The translations under genes were made by a program, and so were the position numbers. Below are positions 54,726-63,304 of a DNA stretch of 64,000 bases, one piece after another. This DNA is from Aureivirga marina (GTDB lineage Bacteria; Bacteroidota; Bacteroidia; Flavobacteriales; Flavobacteriaceae), in contig NZ_JADPIB010000007.1 in the NCBI RefSeq assembly GCF_015767265.1, forward strand, positions 72,307 through 136,306, written 5' to 3'. The notes below the pieces were generated by a model, which did no database searches, was not told where the DNA came from, and was given only the letters and a program-made list of their open reading frames with translations. Numbering within the stretch: position 1 is the first letter of the stretch; each line of letters starts with the position of its first letter.

Positions 54726-55145
54726 TTATTTTTCGATTTTATAATTTTTGCTTTTCCAAGCTAAAAACCCTCCATCTACATTATAAATCTTTGTATAACC
54801 AGCTTTTTTCAACATTTTTGCTGCTTTCATACTTCTTGCTCCACTTCTACAATATAAATAAAGAGGTTCATCTTTCTTATATTGTGTTTCCATTTCTTTT
54901 ACGAAATTATCATCAAAAACGTTAATGTTTTTTGCACCAGTAACGTGACCTTCTTTAAATTCTTCAGGAGTACGAACATCCACAATTTGGATATCTTCCT
55001 CTTGATCTTTTTTTAATTGTTCAGGAGTAATATCAACGATCACTTTTTGAACTTCTTGATTATTTGAACTTTTAGAACTAGAAGTATTACAGCTTGTCAA
55101 GGCTAATCCAATTACAAAAATCCAAAAGTATTTAAGGGCTTTCAT
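54726..55145 (-). CDS. Rhodanese domain lipoprotein
   Basis: This single rhodanese domain is anchored as a lipoprotein (lipobox LTSC, Cys19), so it works in the periplasm or at the envelope. Of 139 residues, VDVRTPEEFKEGHVTGAKNINV and YCRSGARSMKAAKML carry the catalytic C99 with a six-residue active-site loop typical of thiosulfate or polysulfide sulfurtransferases. It lies between the persulfide dioxygenase gene (32 bases upstream) and the HMA gene. Confidence 0.9.
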   Translation of the reverse strand: MKALKYFWIFVIGLALTSCNTSSSKSSNNQEVQKVIVDITPEQLKKDQEEDIQIVDVRTPEEFKEGHVTGAKNINVFDDNFVKEMETQYKKDEPLYLYCRSGARSMKAAKMLKKAGYTKIYNVDGGFLAWKSKNYKIEK

Positions 55146-55177
55146 TTATTAGTTAGTATTTGTTAATTATTAAGTTC

Positions 55178-56590
55178 TTACATTGTTGAAGGACAAACAA
55201 AATCAGAAGTTTTTGCTCCACAAGCTTTAAGTGCCTTAAATCCACCTCGAACATCTGTAACATTCTTAATTCCTTTTGATTTCATAATTGAAGAAGCAAT
55301 TAACGAACGATATCCACTTTGGCAATGCACAAAATAATTTCTGTTTTTGTCTAAATCATCAATAGTAGCATGAATAAAATCAAGAGGAAAGCTTGAAACT
55401 CCTAAAACATGTTCTGAATTAAATTCGTTTGGTTTTCTTACATCCATTGGAACTTCCATAGAATTATTTGTAAGATTTTCTTTGAATTCTTCCGCAGAAA
55501 TAGAACCAATCTTATCTACTTCTAAACCTGCATCAATCCATGCTTGTAATCCTCTTTTTAAATATCCTAAAGAATGATCATAACCAACTCTTGAAAGTCT
55601 AGTTACAACTTCTTTCTCTCTTCCTTCTTCAGCTAAAAATATGATTTTTTGATCAATATCTTTAATTAAAGCTCCAATCCAAGGCGCAAATCCTCCGTCA
55701 ATTCCAAAATACCAAGCTCCAGGAATAGTTCCTTCATCAGTATAAGCACTTTTTGAACGAGTATCAATTACTAAAACATCATCCTGATTTGCTAAATCAT
55801 TAAATTCTTTAACTGAAAGAGGAGTAGTTCCTTTATTAACGATTTCGTCAAACTCTGTATTCACTTGCTTGTTCATTTTTACATTGTTTGGGAAATATTG
55901 TGGAGGAGTTGTTAATCCATCTGTAACTTCTTTGATAAACTCTTCTTTTGTCATGTCTTCACGAAGAGCATAGTTTGTTTTCTTTTGATTTCCTAAAGTA
56001 TCAAAAGTTTCTTTACTCATATTTTTTCCACAAGCAGAACCAGCTCCATGATTTGGATAAATAATAATATCATCTGGAAGAGTCATGATTTTATTACGAA
56101 GAGAATCAAATAAATGTCCTGCTAAATCTGCTTCTGATAAATCAGATTTTACAGCTAAATCAGGACGACCAACATCTCCGATAAATAAGCAATCTCCTGT
56201 GAAAACACAAGGCATTTTTTCTTCTTCGTCAATTAATAAATAAGAAGAAGATTCCATTGTATGACCAGGTGTATGTAAAAGTTTTATTTTTCCATTTCCG
56301 ATTATAAATTCTTCATTATCTGTTCCTTGGTGTATTTCGTAATTTGGATTTGCATTTGGTCCAAAAACGATTGTAGCTCCAGTTTTTTTAGCTAAATCAA
56401 CTTGACCAGAAACAAAATCTGCATGAAAATGTGTTAAAAAGATATATTTAATTTTCGCACCATCTTTCTCAGCCAAATCCAAATAAGGTTGAGTTTCCCT
56501 TAAAGGATCAATAATTGCGGCTTCTCCATTCGATTCTATATAGTATGCCATTTCAGCTAGGCATCCTGTAAATATTTGTTGAACTTTCAT
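55178..56590 (-). CDS. Persulfide dioxygenase-like metallo-beta-lactamase fused to two rhodanese domains
   Basis: This 470-residue cytoplasmic enzyme resembles CstB and ETHE1-rhodanese fusions, which oxidise persulfides to sulfite or thiosulfate. The metallo-beta-lactamase part (about 1-235) has THFHADFVSG (H54, H56, D58), with Phe59 where HxHxDH would have His, consistent with the mononuclear iron ETHE1 group, and HTPGHTMESSSYLL. A first rhodanese (about 265-360) lacks cysteine (AEEGREKEV) and is probably inactive; the second (about 370-460) has HCQSGYRS with C423. Promoter at 56625-56651. Confidence 0.87.
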   Translation of the reverse strand: MKVQQIFTGCLAEMAYYIESNGEAAIIDPLRETQPYLDLAEKDGAKIKYIFLTHFHADFVSGQVDLAKKTGATIVFGPNANPNYEIHQGTDNEEFIIGNGKIKLLHTPGHTMESSSYLLIDEEEKMPCVFTGDCLFIGDVGRPDLAVKSDLSEADLAGHLFDSLRNKIMTLPDDIIIYPNHGAGSACGKNMSKETFDTLGNQKKTNYALREDMTKEEFIKEVTDGLTTPPQYFPNNVKMNKQVNTEFDEIVNKGTTPLSVKEFNDLANQDDVLVIDTRSKSAYTDEGTIPGAWYFGIDGGFAPWIGALIKDIDQKIIFLAEEGREKEVVTRLSRVGYDHSLGYLKRGLQAWIDAGLEVDKIGSISAEEFKENLTNNSMEVPMDVRKPNEFNSEHVLGVSSFPLDFIHATIDDLDKNRNYFVHCQSGYRSLIASSIMKSKGIKNVTDVRGGFKALKACGAKTSDFVCPSTM

Positions 56591-56624
56591 GTAATTTTAA
56601 TTTTTATTGATACGCGTTTGTTTA

Positions 56625-56651
56625 CAAATTTATGTGTTTGTTTTCTTTCAA
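56625..56651 (-). promoter_or_regulatory. Promoter of the persulfide dioxygenase-like gene
   Basis: On the minus strand TTG (56651-56649), a 16-base spacer and TAAATTTG (56632-56625) match the Bacteroidota promoter, about 35 bases before the start. Confidence 0.6.
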
Positions 56652-56691
56652 AAGCTAATAATTGTCATTTTTTTATGCCACAAAAAATATG

Positions 56692-58419
56692 CTAAGTATT
56701 TGATTGATTTAAATATATATCATATTTCTGATGATAATCTGAATTCTTTTTTTCAAAATATTCAACAGCATTATGAATAGATAAAAAACAATTTTCCTTT
56801 CCAATAATATCCAAAATTCCACTTCTGTGTAACGCATCACGAACTGGACCTTTTAGATTTGTAAAATATAATTTGATATTTTTTGCTTTATAAAACTTAA
56901 CACTTTCACCAAGCATTTCTATAGCAGAACTGTCTATGGCATTAATACTTTCAGCATTTAAAATTATAACTTCTAATTGTTTTCCCTTCTGTTTTACCAT
57001 GTGTTTTAATTTCTCTTTGAAATATGTTGTATTTGCGAAATACAATTCTGCATCAAAACGGAAAATCAAAATTCTTGGATCAACTTTTAAATTATCAAAT
57101 CGGTGAATATTTCTATAAAATTGTGTGTTTTCAACCTGACCTAAAATTGCCATATGAGGTTTTGAAGATCGATAAATAACAACTAATAAAGAAAGAGCAA
57201 CACCTGTTCCAATTCCTTCTTTAATTCCAACAAAAAGTGTCATCAAAAAAGTAACGATTAACATCCAAAAGTCAATTTTATTACTTTTCCATAAATATTT
57301 GAATTCACTAATCTTAATTAAATTAAAAACAGCAACGATAATTATTGCTGCAAGAATCGTTTTTGGTAAATGATAAAATAAAGGAGTTAAAAATAATAAA
57401 GTAATAAGAACAATTCCAGCAGAAATTAAAGCTGCAATTCCTGTTTTTGCTCCCATTTCTTGATTTACAGCAGATCTTGAAAAACTTGCTGTAGATGGAT
57501 ATGAATGAAATAAAGAACCAACCATATTTCCAAGTCCAAGTGCAATTAATTCTTGATTTGGATGAATTCGATATTCATTTTGTTTACATTCCAAAGACTT
57601 TCCAATAGAAATCATTTCTAAAAAACCAACCATTGCTAGTGTAAATGCAATTGGAAGTAAATCTCCCATCATTTCCATTTTAATATCTGGAACTGTAAAA
57701 CTTGGTAATCCTGTTGGAATATCTTTTACAATTTCAACTGTAGAAAAATAAGTAGCTCCAAATTTCATGGTTAAAATTCCCAAAATCACCACTAAAATTG
57801 CACTAGGAATTTTTTTATTAATCTTTTTTAAAATTTTAATAAAAAGAATTGCAATTCCTCCAATTAGAAATGCATGCCAGTTAATTGTGTCAATATGATT
57901 CCAAATATCAACAACTAATTCATGAAATTGGTTACTTCTAGAAACATCAATTCCAAGGAGGTTTTTAAATTGATTAAAGCCAATAATTAAAGCAGCAGCA
58001 GCAGTAAATCCAGTGATTACAGGTTTGGATAGAAAATTGACGATAAATCCCATTTTTAGAATTCCCATCAAAAACTGAAAAGCTCCAACGAGCAGCGCAA
58101 GGAGAATTGCGATTGCAATATAATTTTCAGTTCCTGCAACTGCAATTGTTGAAACTCCAGCAGCTACAATTAGGGAGTCCATTGCAACAGGTCCAGTAGA
58201 AACTTGTCTAGAAGAACCAAAAATTGCATAAATAAATTGTGGGATTAAGGCAGTATATAATCCATAAATTGGTGGAATTCCAGCAATCAATGCATATGCA
58301 ATTCCTTGTGGAATTAAAATAATACCAACAGTAATTCCGGCAGTTAAATCTCCTTTAAAAATATCTAAAGAATATTTAGGTAGCCAATCTAAAATGGGAA
58401 TGTATTTTTTAAACTTCAT
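56692..58419 (-). CDS. SulP family anion transporter with STAS domain
   Basis: This SLC26/SulP-type transporter of 575 residues has 10-14 helices (about 20-410; ILIPQGIAYALIAGIPPIYGLY is the family signature, here seen as PQGIAYALIAGIPPIYGLY) and a C-terminal STAS domain (about 440-555; IDSSAIEMLGE). SulP members carry sulfate, bicarbonate, chloride or similar anions; the substrate is not given by sequence. It follows ruvB by 3 bases in the same direction. Placement after the sulfur genes would fit sulfate but is only suggestive. Confidence 0.88.
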   Translation of the reverse strand: MKFKKYIPILDWLPKYSLDIFKGDLTAGITVGIILIPQGIAYALIAGIPPIYGLYTALIPQFIYAIFGSSRQVSTGPVAMDSLIVAAGVSTIAVAGTENYIAIAILLALLVGAFQFLMGILKMGFIVNFLSKPVITGFTAAAALIIGFNQFKNLLGIDVSRSNQFHELVVDIWNHIDTINWHAFLIGGIAILFIKILKKINKKIPSAILVVILGILTMKFGATYFSTVEIVKDIPTGLPSFTVPDIKMEMMGDLLPIAFTLAMVGFLEMISIGKSLECKQNEYRIHPNQELIALGLGNMVGSLFHSYPSTASFSRSAVNQEMGAKTGIAALISAGIVLITLLFLTPLFYHLPKTILAAIIIVAVFNLIKISEFKYLWKSNKIDFWMLIVTFLMTLFVGIKEGIGTGVALSLLVVIYRSSKPHMAILGQVENTQFYRNIHRFDNLKVDPRILIFRFDAELYFANTTYFKEKLKHMVKQKGKQLEVIILNAESINAIDSSAIEMLGESVKFYKAKNIKLYFTNLKGPVRDALHRSGILDIIGKENCFLSIHNAVEYFEKKNSDYHQKYDIYLNQSNT

Positions 58420-58422
58420 TTT

Positions 58423-59448
58423 TTAGAAAAATAAATCACCCTGTTTTCCTTCTTTCGTTTTGCCTAAATGCTTATATGCAGCAGCTGTAATCTCTCTACC
58501 CCTAGGTGTTCTAACAATAAATCCTTTTTGTATTAAAAATGGTTCGTAAACCTCTTCAATTGTTTCTGCACTTTCTCCAACAGCTGTAGCAATTGTACTA
58601 ATTCCTACTGGTCCGCCACCGAACTTATCGATAACAGTTGTCAAAATACGATTATCCATTTCGTCTAATCCGTGTGCATCTACATTTAATGCTTCAAGAG
58701 CAAATTTTGCAATTTCAATGTCAATTACACCATTTCCTTTAATTTGTGCAAAATCTCTTACTCTTCGTAATAAAGCGTTTGCAATACGAGGTGTTCCACG
58801 GCTTCTTCCAGCAATTTCTATTGCTGCTTCTAAAGAAATTTTTGAGTTTAAAATCATTGCACTTCTCTGAAGAATTGTTGCCAGAAGTTCTGTGCTATAA
58901 TATTGAAGTCGACTACTAATTCCGAAACGAGCACGCATTGGAGCAGTTAATAATCCTGAACGTGTTGTAGCTCCAACAAGAGTAAACGGTTCTAAGAAAA
59001 TTTGAACTGTTCGAGCATTTGGTCCAGATTCAATCATGATATCAATCTTAAAATCTTCCATTGCAGAGTATAAATATTCTTCTACAACAGGGCTTAAACG
59101 ATGAATTTCATCAATGAATAAAACATCACGACTATCTAAATTAGTTAATAAACCAGCCAAATCACCAGGTTTGTCAAGAACAGGACCAGAAGTTATTTTA
59201 ATACCAACACCAAGTTCATTTGCCAAAATATTAGCTAATGTAGTTTTTCCTAATCCTGGAGGACCATGAAATAAAGTGTGATCTAAAGCTTCTCCTCGTA
59301 AATTTGCAGCTTGTACAAAGATTTTTAAGTTTTCAAGAGCTTGTTCTTGCCCAGTAAAATCACTGAACGATAGAGGTCTCAATTTTTTTTCGACATCCAT
59401 TTCTTCGTTAGAAAAATGGTCTTTATTCGGATTCAAATTCTCATTCAT
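58423..59448 (-). CDS. ruvB: Holliday junction branch-migration helicase RuvB
   Basis: RuvB is the AAA+ motor that drives branch migration with RuvA. The 341 residues have Walker [10 protein letters not shown], Walker [10 protein letters not shown], sensor GATTRSGLL, the arginine finger region [19 protein letters not shown] and the winged helix ([24 protein letters not shown]). Start ATG 59448 ([13 protein letters not shown]) matches relatives. Its -7 box ends only four bases upstream, suggesting a leaderless message. The SulP gene follows after 3 bases. Confidence 0.96.
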   Translation of the reverse strand: MNENLNPNKDHFSNEEMDVEKKLRPLSFSDFTGQEQALENLKIFVQAANLRGEALDHTLFHGPPGLGKTTLANILANELGVGIKITSGPVLDKPGDLAGLLTNLDSRDVLFIDEIHRLSPVVEEYLYSAMEDFKIDIMIESGPNARTVQIFLEPFTLVGATTRSGLLTAPMRARFGISSRLQYYSTELLATILQRSAMILNSKISLEAAIEIAGRSRGTPRIANALLRRVRDFAQIKGNGVIDIEIAKFALEALNVDAHGLDEMDNRILTTVIDKFGGGPVGISTIATAVGESAETIEEVYEPFLIQKGFIVRTPRGREITAAAYKHLGKTKEGKQGDLFF

Positions 59449-59452
59449 AAAA

Positions 59453-59460
59453 CAAAGATA
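59453..59460 (-). promoter_or_regulatory. -7 box immediately before ruvB
   Basis: CAAAGATA reads TATCTTTG on the minus strand, a perfect TAnnTTTG, with TTTT separating it from ATG 59448. This spacing leaves essentially no 5' leader. Confidence 0.55.
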
Positions 59461-59495
59461 CAGAGAATAGGAAGATTTTGGAGTATTAAAGAGCC

Positions 59496-59521
59496 AAAAA
59501 AAGAGGTTGAATTACAACCTC
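59496..59521 (-). terminator. Minus-strand intrinsic terminator upstream of ruvB
   Basis: On the minus strand GAGGTTG, loop TAATT and CAACCTC are followed by seven T residues. The stem is perfect (59503-59509 with 59515-59521). No annotated gene ends here, so it implies an unassigned minus-strand transcript, or it guards ruvB from read-through of the porin gene's opposite side. Confidence 0.7.
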
Positions 59522-59883
59522 CATACTCTTTTTCAATATGAAGCAAAGTTTCCCCTGTTTGAGTAAAATAAAGTCATAAAATAAATTTTGATGATTTAAA
59601 TTTTACAAGAAAATTCACTTGCGAGGTGAAGATAATAAAGGTTTTTCATATAAAATGCTTTTTTAGTAAAATTAACTTTTAAGAAAATTGTTTAATTTTT
59701 ACGTTAAAATTAGTTTATGAATGAATAAATATTAGAGTAGTGTTGTTCAAGTATTTGTAAATCAATAAAATATTTATATGCTATTTATTTAACTTATAAA
59801 AAAATGAAAGTATATTTTTATTGTATTAAAAAAATATATTTAATAAATATTTAACAAATGAATCTAAAAATGGAATTATGAAA
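59522..59883. other. Gene-poor AT-rich spacer upstream of ruvB, possible small transcript
   Basis: About 360 bases without a normal gene. On the minus strand there is a 17-codon frame from 59649 to 59596 (MKNLYYLHLASEFSCKI), preceded by a weak -7-like TAATTTTA and followed about 75 bases later by the terminator at 59496-59521. A second short frame (MTLFYSNRGNF...) follows it. These could be a small RNA or leader-like gene, but the evidence is thin. The 59700-59883 part is very AT-rich and shows nothing. Confidence 0.3.
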
Positions 59884-59918
59884 AAAGTGTTTAGATATAT
59901 AAAAATCTAAACACTTCT
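59884..59918. terminator. Terminator after the putative porin gene
   Basis: AAGTGTTTAGA and TCTAAACACTT form a perfect 11-pair stem with a ten-base AT loop, A run before and T after the stem on the minus strand. It lies just downstream of the porin stop. Confidence 0.8.
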
Positions 59919-59948
59919 TAAAATATTATTGATGTAATAAATCGTCTT

Positions 59949-61880
59949 TTAAATAAAGAAATTCCATACCAATCCAAATCTGAAACTGAAATCTCTGTAA
60001 GGATAATTTGGAGCATTAAAATAATCTCTTCCTGTAAAACTTGCAGTGAAATTTTCTAAAATTAAGAAGATTCGAGTTCTTCTAATTTGGCCACTTACAA
60101 AAAAGTCAAAAATTGGAAAGTTTCCTATTTTTTCAGCGTTTTGAATTGAAAACTCACTTAATAAAGGATTGTAAGCATTTGCATTATATTCTGTAAAATA
60201 GCGGAAAGTTACACCTGTTTGAAGTAATAAAGGATCTCCTTTAAAAACATAATCTGTAAAATAAAGAGAGTTTCTTGTTAAAAGTTCTGGAACTCTAAAA
60301 ACTTCCTGTCCATCTAAGACATTTTGATACATTACTGTATTTGTCAAAGAAAATTTACCAACTTTAAAAGTATTTTCTGCTTTAATTTTTAAATAATTTA
60401 TAGTTCCAGAATATTGAGAAGCTTGTGTTTGTTCTGCATCATTGAAATAAGCATAATTATCAATAGAAGTATAATCCGCAGAAATATCAATCCATTTTGT
60501 ATCTAAATTGAAATTTCCATTTCGATAGATTTCATTTTTAAAATCATTAAACCAATTATAAGCAACGTAAGAACTTTGATTTAAAAGGAAATTAAAATTT
60601 GGCGTTCTTGAAGTTTCAGAAACTTCTAATTTCATGAAAAATTTATCTTTTTCTCCAATACTTGCATTTGCCATATAACGATGTCCAGTTAAATCTCCTG
60701 CGACAACTTGATTTACATCTGCATTTAGATGAAATTTCTTAATATTTGCATGCCATTCCGCTCCGATAGAAGTTGCATTTCCATCAATTTGAGCTGGGAT
60801 TCTTTGGCTGTCTAAAAATACGACACTTTTATATGCATGTTCGTATGTATAATATTGTGCTTTCCCTTTTAAAGTTCCTAATAAATATGGAGATTCGAAA
60901 TTGATATAAGCTTCATTCAACATAGTTTTGTTAGAAACTCGATCGTTTACAACACTTTTAAAAGATTCTCCAAAAATCTGATTGGCTGTTTCTTGAGAAA
61001 AATCATAATGTTTAGTTTCATAAGTAAAAGCGTGTCCTATACTAATTTGATTTTGTTTTTGAATGGAATCATTTTCTTTTAAGAAATTATATTCATGATC
61101 AAAATAATAGCGTTTTCCGATATAAAAATTAGTTGCATCAGTATAATTTACATCTAAACGTTCACGATTGTTAAATTCTGTATTTCCAGATTTAAAATTA
61201 GCTAAAGATTCCGCAGTTAATCCTCCATTCTCATTATTACTAAAATCTTGAGAAGTATAATGTCCACGTATTTTATATTTTTTATTTTTAGTTTGGTAAT
61301 TAAAAGTTGCAATAAAATTACCGTGACTACTCAATTGATTACGATATTTTCCAAGAGATCTCAATCCATTGTATTGAACAGAAAAATTAAATTGCCTTGA
61401 AGTATTCATCGTTAAAAATGAGTTCAAAACTTGTCCTTGTGTAAAAGCATTTTTATATAATATTTCTGAAGTAGGAGTGGGAACATAATAATAATGCACA
61501 TTTTCTACATTAAAATATTCGAAAGTTTTTGCTGTTGCTCCCATGTTTGGGATCCAACTTTCATTTCGAAAATTATATCCTAAACGTGTATAAGTTTGAC
61601 CGATATTATTAAAAGCCAACAATTCAAAATTGTCTTTTCTTCTAGGATTATATTTATAAACTTTTTTTATTGTTAGCGTAGTGTCAATGTAGGTAGTATC
61701 GTTATCATAAGAGATAACTTTATAATCTGTATAATTTGTTTTTCCACTTAAATCGACTGATAATTCTCCTTTTCTTACATTATCGTTTACATTTCTATTA
61801 TTCAAGTTCCCACCAGAAAATTGTGCGAAACTTTTCATAGAAAGAAGAATCAGAAATATGGTTATAAAATGTTTTTTCAT
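59949..61880 (-). CDS. Putative porin (Bacteroidota family)
   Basis: This 643-residue protein has a signal peptide (ending SFAQ, about 20) and a long series of beta strands, closing with FRFGLVWNFFI, an aromatic end typical of outer-membrane barrels. It matches the family annotated as putative porin in Bacteroidota (recall of NNIGQTYTRLGYNF, PTSEILYKNAFTQGQVLN). The substrate is unknown. The gene precedes rluB's terminator and is transcribed alone from a -7 box at 61897-61904. Confidence 0.85.
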   Translation of the reverse strand: MKKHFITIFLILLSMKSFAQFSGGNLNNRNVNDNVRKGELSVDLSGKTNYTDYKVISYDNDTTYIDTTLTIKKVYKYNPRRKDNFELLAFNNIGQTYTRLGYNFRNESWIPNMGATAKTFEYFNVENVHYYYVPTPTSEILYKNAFTQGQVLNSFLTMNTSRQFNFSVQYNGLRSLGKYRNQLSSHGNFIATFNYQTKNKKYKIRGHYTSQDFSNNENGGLTAESLANFKSGNTEFNNRERLDVNYTDATNFYIGKRYYFDHEYNFLKENDSIQKQNQISIGHAFTYETKHYDFSQETANQIFGESFKSVVNDRVSNKTMLNEAYINFESPYLLGTLKGKAQYYTYEHAYKSVVFLDSQRIPAQIDGNATSIGAEWHANIKKFHLNADVNQVVAGDLTGHRYMANASIGEKDKFFMKLEVSETSRTPNFNFLLNQSSYVAYNWFNDFKNEIYRNGNFNLDTKWIDISADYTSIDNYAYFNDAEQTQASQYSGTINYLKIKAENTFKVGKFSLTNTVMYQNVLDGQEVFRVPELLTRNSLYFTDYVFKGDPLLLQTGVTFRYFTEYNANAYNPLLSEFSIQNAEKIGNFPIFDFFVSGQIRRTRIFLILENFTASFTGRDYFNAPNYPYRDFSFRFGLVWNFFI

Positions 61881-61896
61881 AATTAAATTTATCTCA

Positions 61897-61904
61897 CAAA
61901 AATA
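61897..61904 (-). promoter_or_regulatory. -7 box for the putative porin gene
   Basis: CAAAAATA reads TATTTTTG on the minus strand, matching TAnnTTTG, 16 bases before the start codon. Confidence 0.5.
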
Positions 61905-61987
61905 ATCAATTTACAATACAACATCTAAAACAACTTTTAAAGTTTTTTCTTATGTCAAAATTGCGCAAAGACGTTAATATTTTAATA

Positions 61988-62020
61988 AAAAAATCCACAC
62001 TCAAAAAGAATGTGGATTGC
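61988..62020 (-). terminator. Terminator after the pseudouridine synthase gene
   Basis: AATCCACA and TGTGGATT arms (loop CTCAAAAAGAA) are followed on the minus strand by seven T residues, 35 bases past the stop of the gene at 62055. Confidence 0.8.
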
Positions 62021-62054
62021 GCTTTATAAAAGGATAATCTAATTTATTTTTGGT

Positions 62055-62963
62055 TTAAACCATTTTTAAATAGTTCAATTCTTGTTGTGATAAATGTCTC
62101 CATTTACCTCTTGGAATGTCTTTTTTAGTTAATCCAGCAAAGGAAACTCTATCTAATTTTGTAACTGTATAACCAAAATGTTCGAAAATTCTACGAACAA
62201 TTCTGTTTCTTCCTGAATGAATTTCTAATCCAATTTCATTTTTCTTTTGTCCTTCGATAAAAGAAATTTCATCTACAATTACTCTTCTTCCGTCCAAATC
62301 AAAACCAGCTGCGATTTTTTCTAAATCTTTTAAAGCTAATTTTTTGTCTAAAGTTGCATGGTAAATTTTACGAACTTTATGTTTTGGATGTGTAAGTTTT
62401 TTTGCCATTTCACCATCATTAGTGAAAAGTAAAAGTCCTGTTGTATTTCTATCCAACCTTCCAACAGGATAAATGCGTTCTTTTGCTGCATTACGAACCA
62501 AATCCATTACTGTTTTACGACCTCTTTCATCTTCCATTGTCGTAATGTAATTTTTTGGTTTGTTTAATAAAACATAACGTTTTGTTTCAGGATTTAGAAG
62601 TGTTCCATCAAAACGAACTTCATCTGTTGGCTGAACTTTATATCCCATTTCTGTGATTACTTTCCCATTTACAGTAACACTACCAGCGTGAATATATTTG
62701 TCTGCCTCACGACGAGAACAAATTCCTGAGTTTGAAATGTATTTATTTAAACGGATTCCATCATTTTCTTTTTTGATTTTAACCGTTTTTTTTACATCTT
62801 TTTCAAACCTTCTTTCGTTTCTTCCAGAAAATTTGTTTGTACCAGATTGATTTCTTGGATTAAATTTTCCATTTCCACTTCTTGAATTTGAATTTCTCGA
62901 AGTTGATGATTTTCTTCCTCCTGCTTGGTGTCGTCCTCTCGACGAGTTTCTATTTGCATTCAT
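62055..62963 (-). CDS. rluB: 23S rRNA pseudouridine synthase, RluB/RsuA family, with basic N-terminal tail
   Basis: This enzyme converts uridine to pseudouridine in rRNA. The first 65 of 302 residues are a disordered Arg/Ser/Gly/Asn tail (SSRGRHQAGGRKSS, FSGRNERRFEK). An S4 RNA-binding domain follows (IRLNKYISNSGICSRREADKYI, about 72-125) and the RsuA-type catalytic domain with GRLDRNTTGLLLFTNDGE containing the catalytic Asp, then HSGRNRIVRRIFEHFGY. RluB is the likeliest member by neighbourhood and family, but RluE or RsuA cannot be excluded by eye. Promoter -7 box at 62980-62987. Confidence 0.9.
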   Translation of the reverse strand: MNANRNSSRGRHQAGGRKSSTSRNSNSRSGNGKFNPRNQSGTNKFSGRNERRFEKDVKKTVKIKKENDGIRLNKYISNSGICSRREADKYIHAGSVTVNGKVITEMGYKVQPTDEVRFDGTLLNPETKRYVLLNKPKNYITTMEDERGRKTVMDLVRNAAKERIYPVGRLDRNTTGLLLFTNDGEMAKKLTHPKHKVRKIYHATLDKKLALKDLEKIAAGFDLDGRRVIVDEISFIEGQKKNEIGLEIHSGRNRIVRRIFEHFGYTVTKLDRVSFAGLTKKDIPRGKWRHLSQQELNYLKMV

Positions 62964-62979
62964 CGTTTAAAAATTTTTG

Positions 62980-62987
62980 CAAAATTA
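62980..62987 (-). promoter_or_regulatory. -7 box for the pseudouridine synthase gene
   Basis: CAAAATTA reads TAATTTTG on the minus strand, a TAnnTTTG match, 16 bases before the start. Confidence 0.5.
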
Positions 62988-63304
62988 CATTAAATCTTCT
63001 GAATATTAATAAACTAAACCTCTAATATTTTAATAAATAAAGTATTGATTTTGAAATGTACGGAATTTTTAAAGATTCTTTTTTGTGAAATTTAAAAAAA
63101 GAGATATTACTTTTTATCAAAATAATAAAATAATGCAATAGGATTCTGGTGTTATTTTTAACTTAAATTAATGAAATGTGTTATATATAACATTTGTTTT
63201 CTGTTAAAAATGAAGAAAATAAGCTGATTTCTTTAACTTCTTTTATTTGTGTACTTTTTTAAAAAGCTGTATAATTACACCTCTCAAAAAATTTTTACTA
63301 CAAA
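62988..63304. other. Gene-free AT-rich spacer between rluB and nhaC
   Basis: About 320 bases with no convincing frame or hairpin. It must contain the nhaC promoter, but I see only degenerate -7-like sequences such as TTATTTG near 63243 and no clear TTG. No repeat or RNA signature is evident. Confidence 0.5.
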
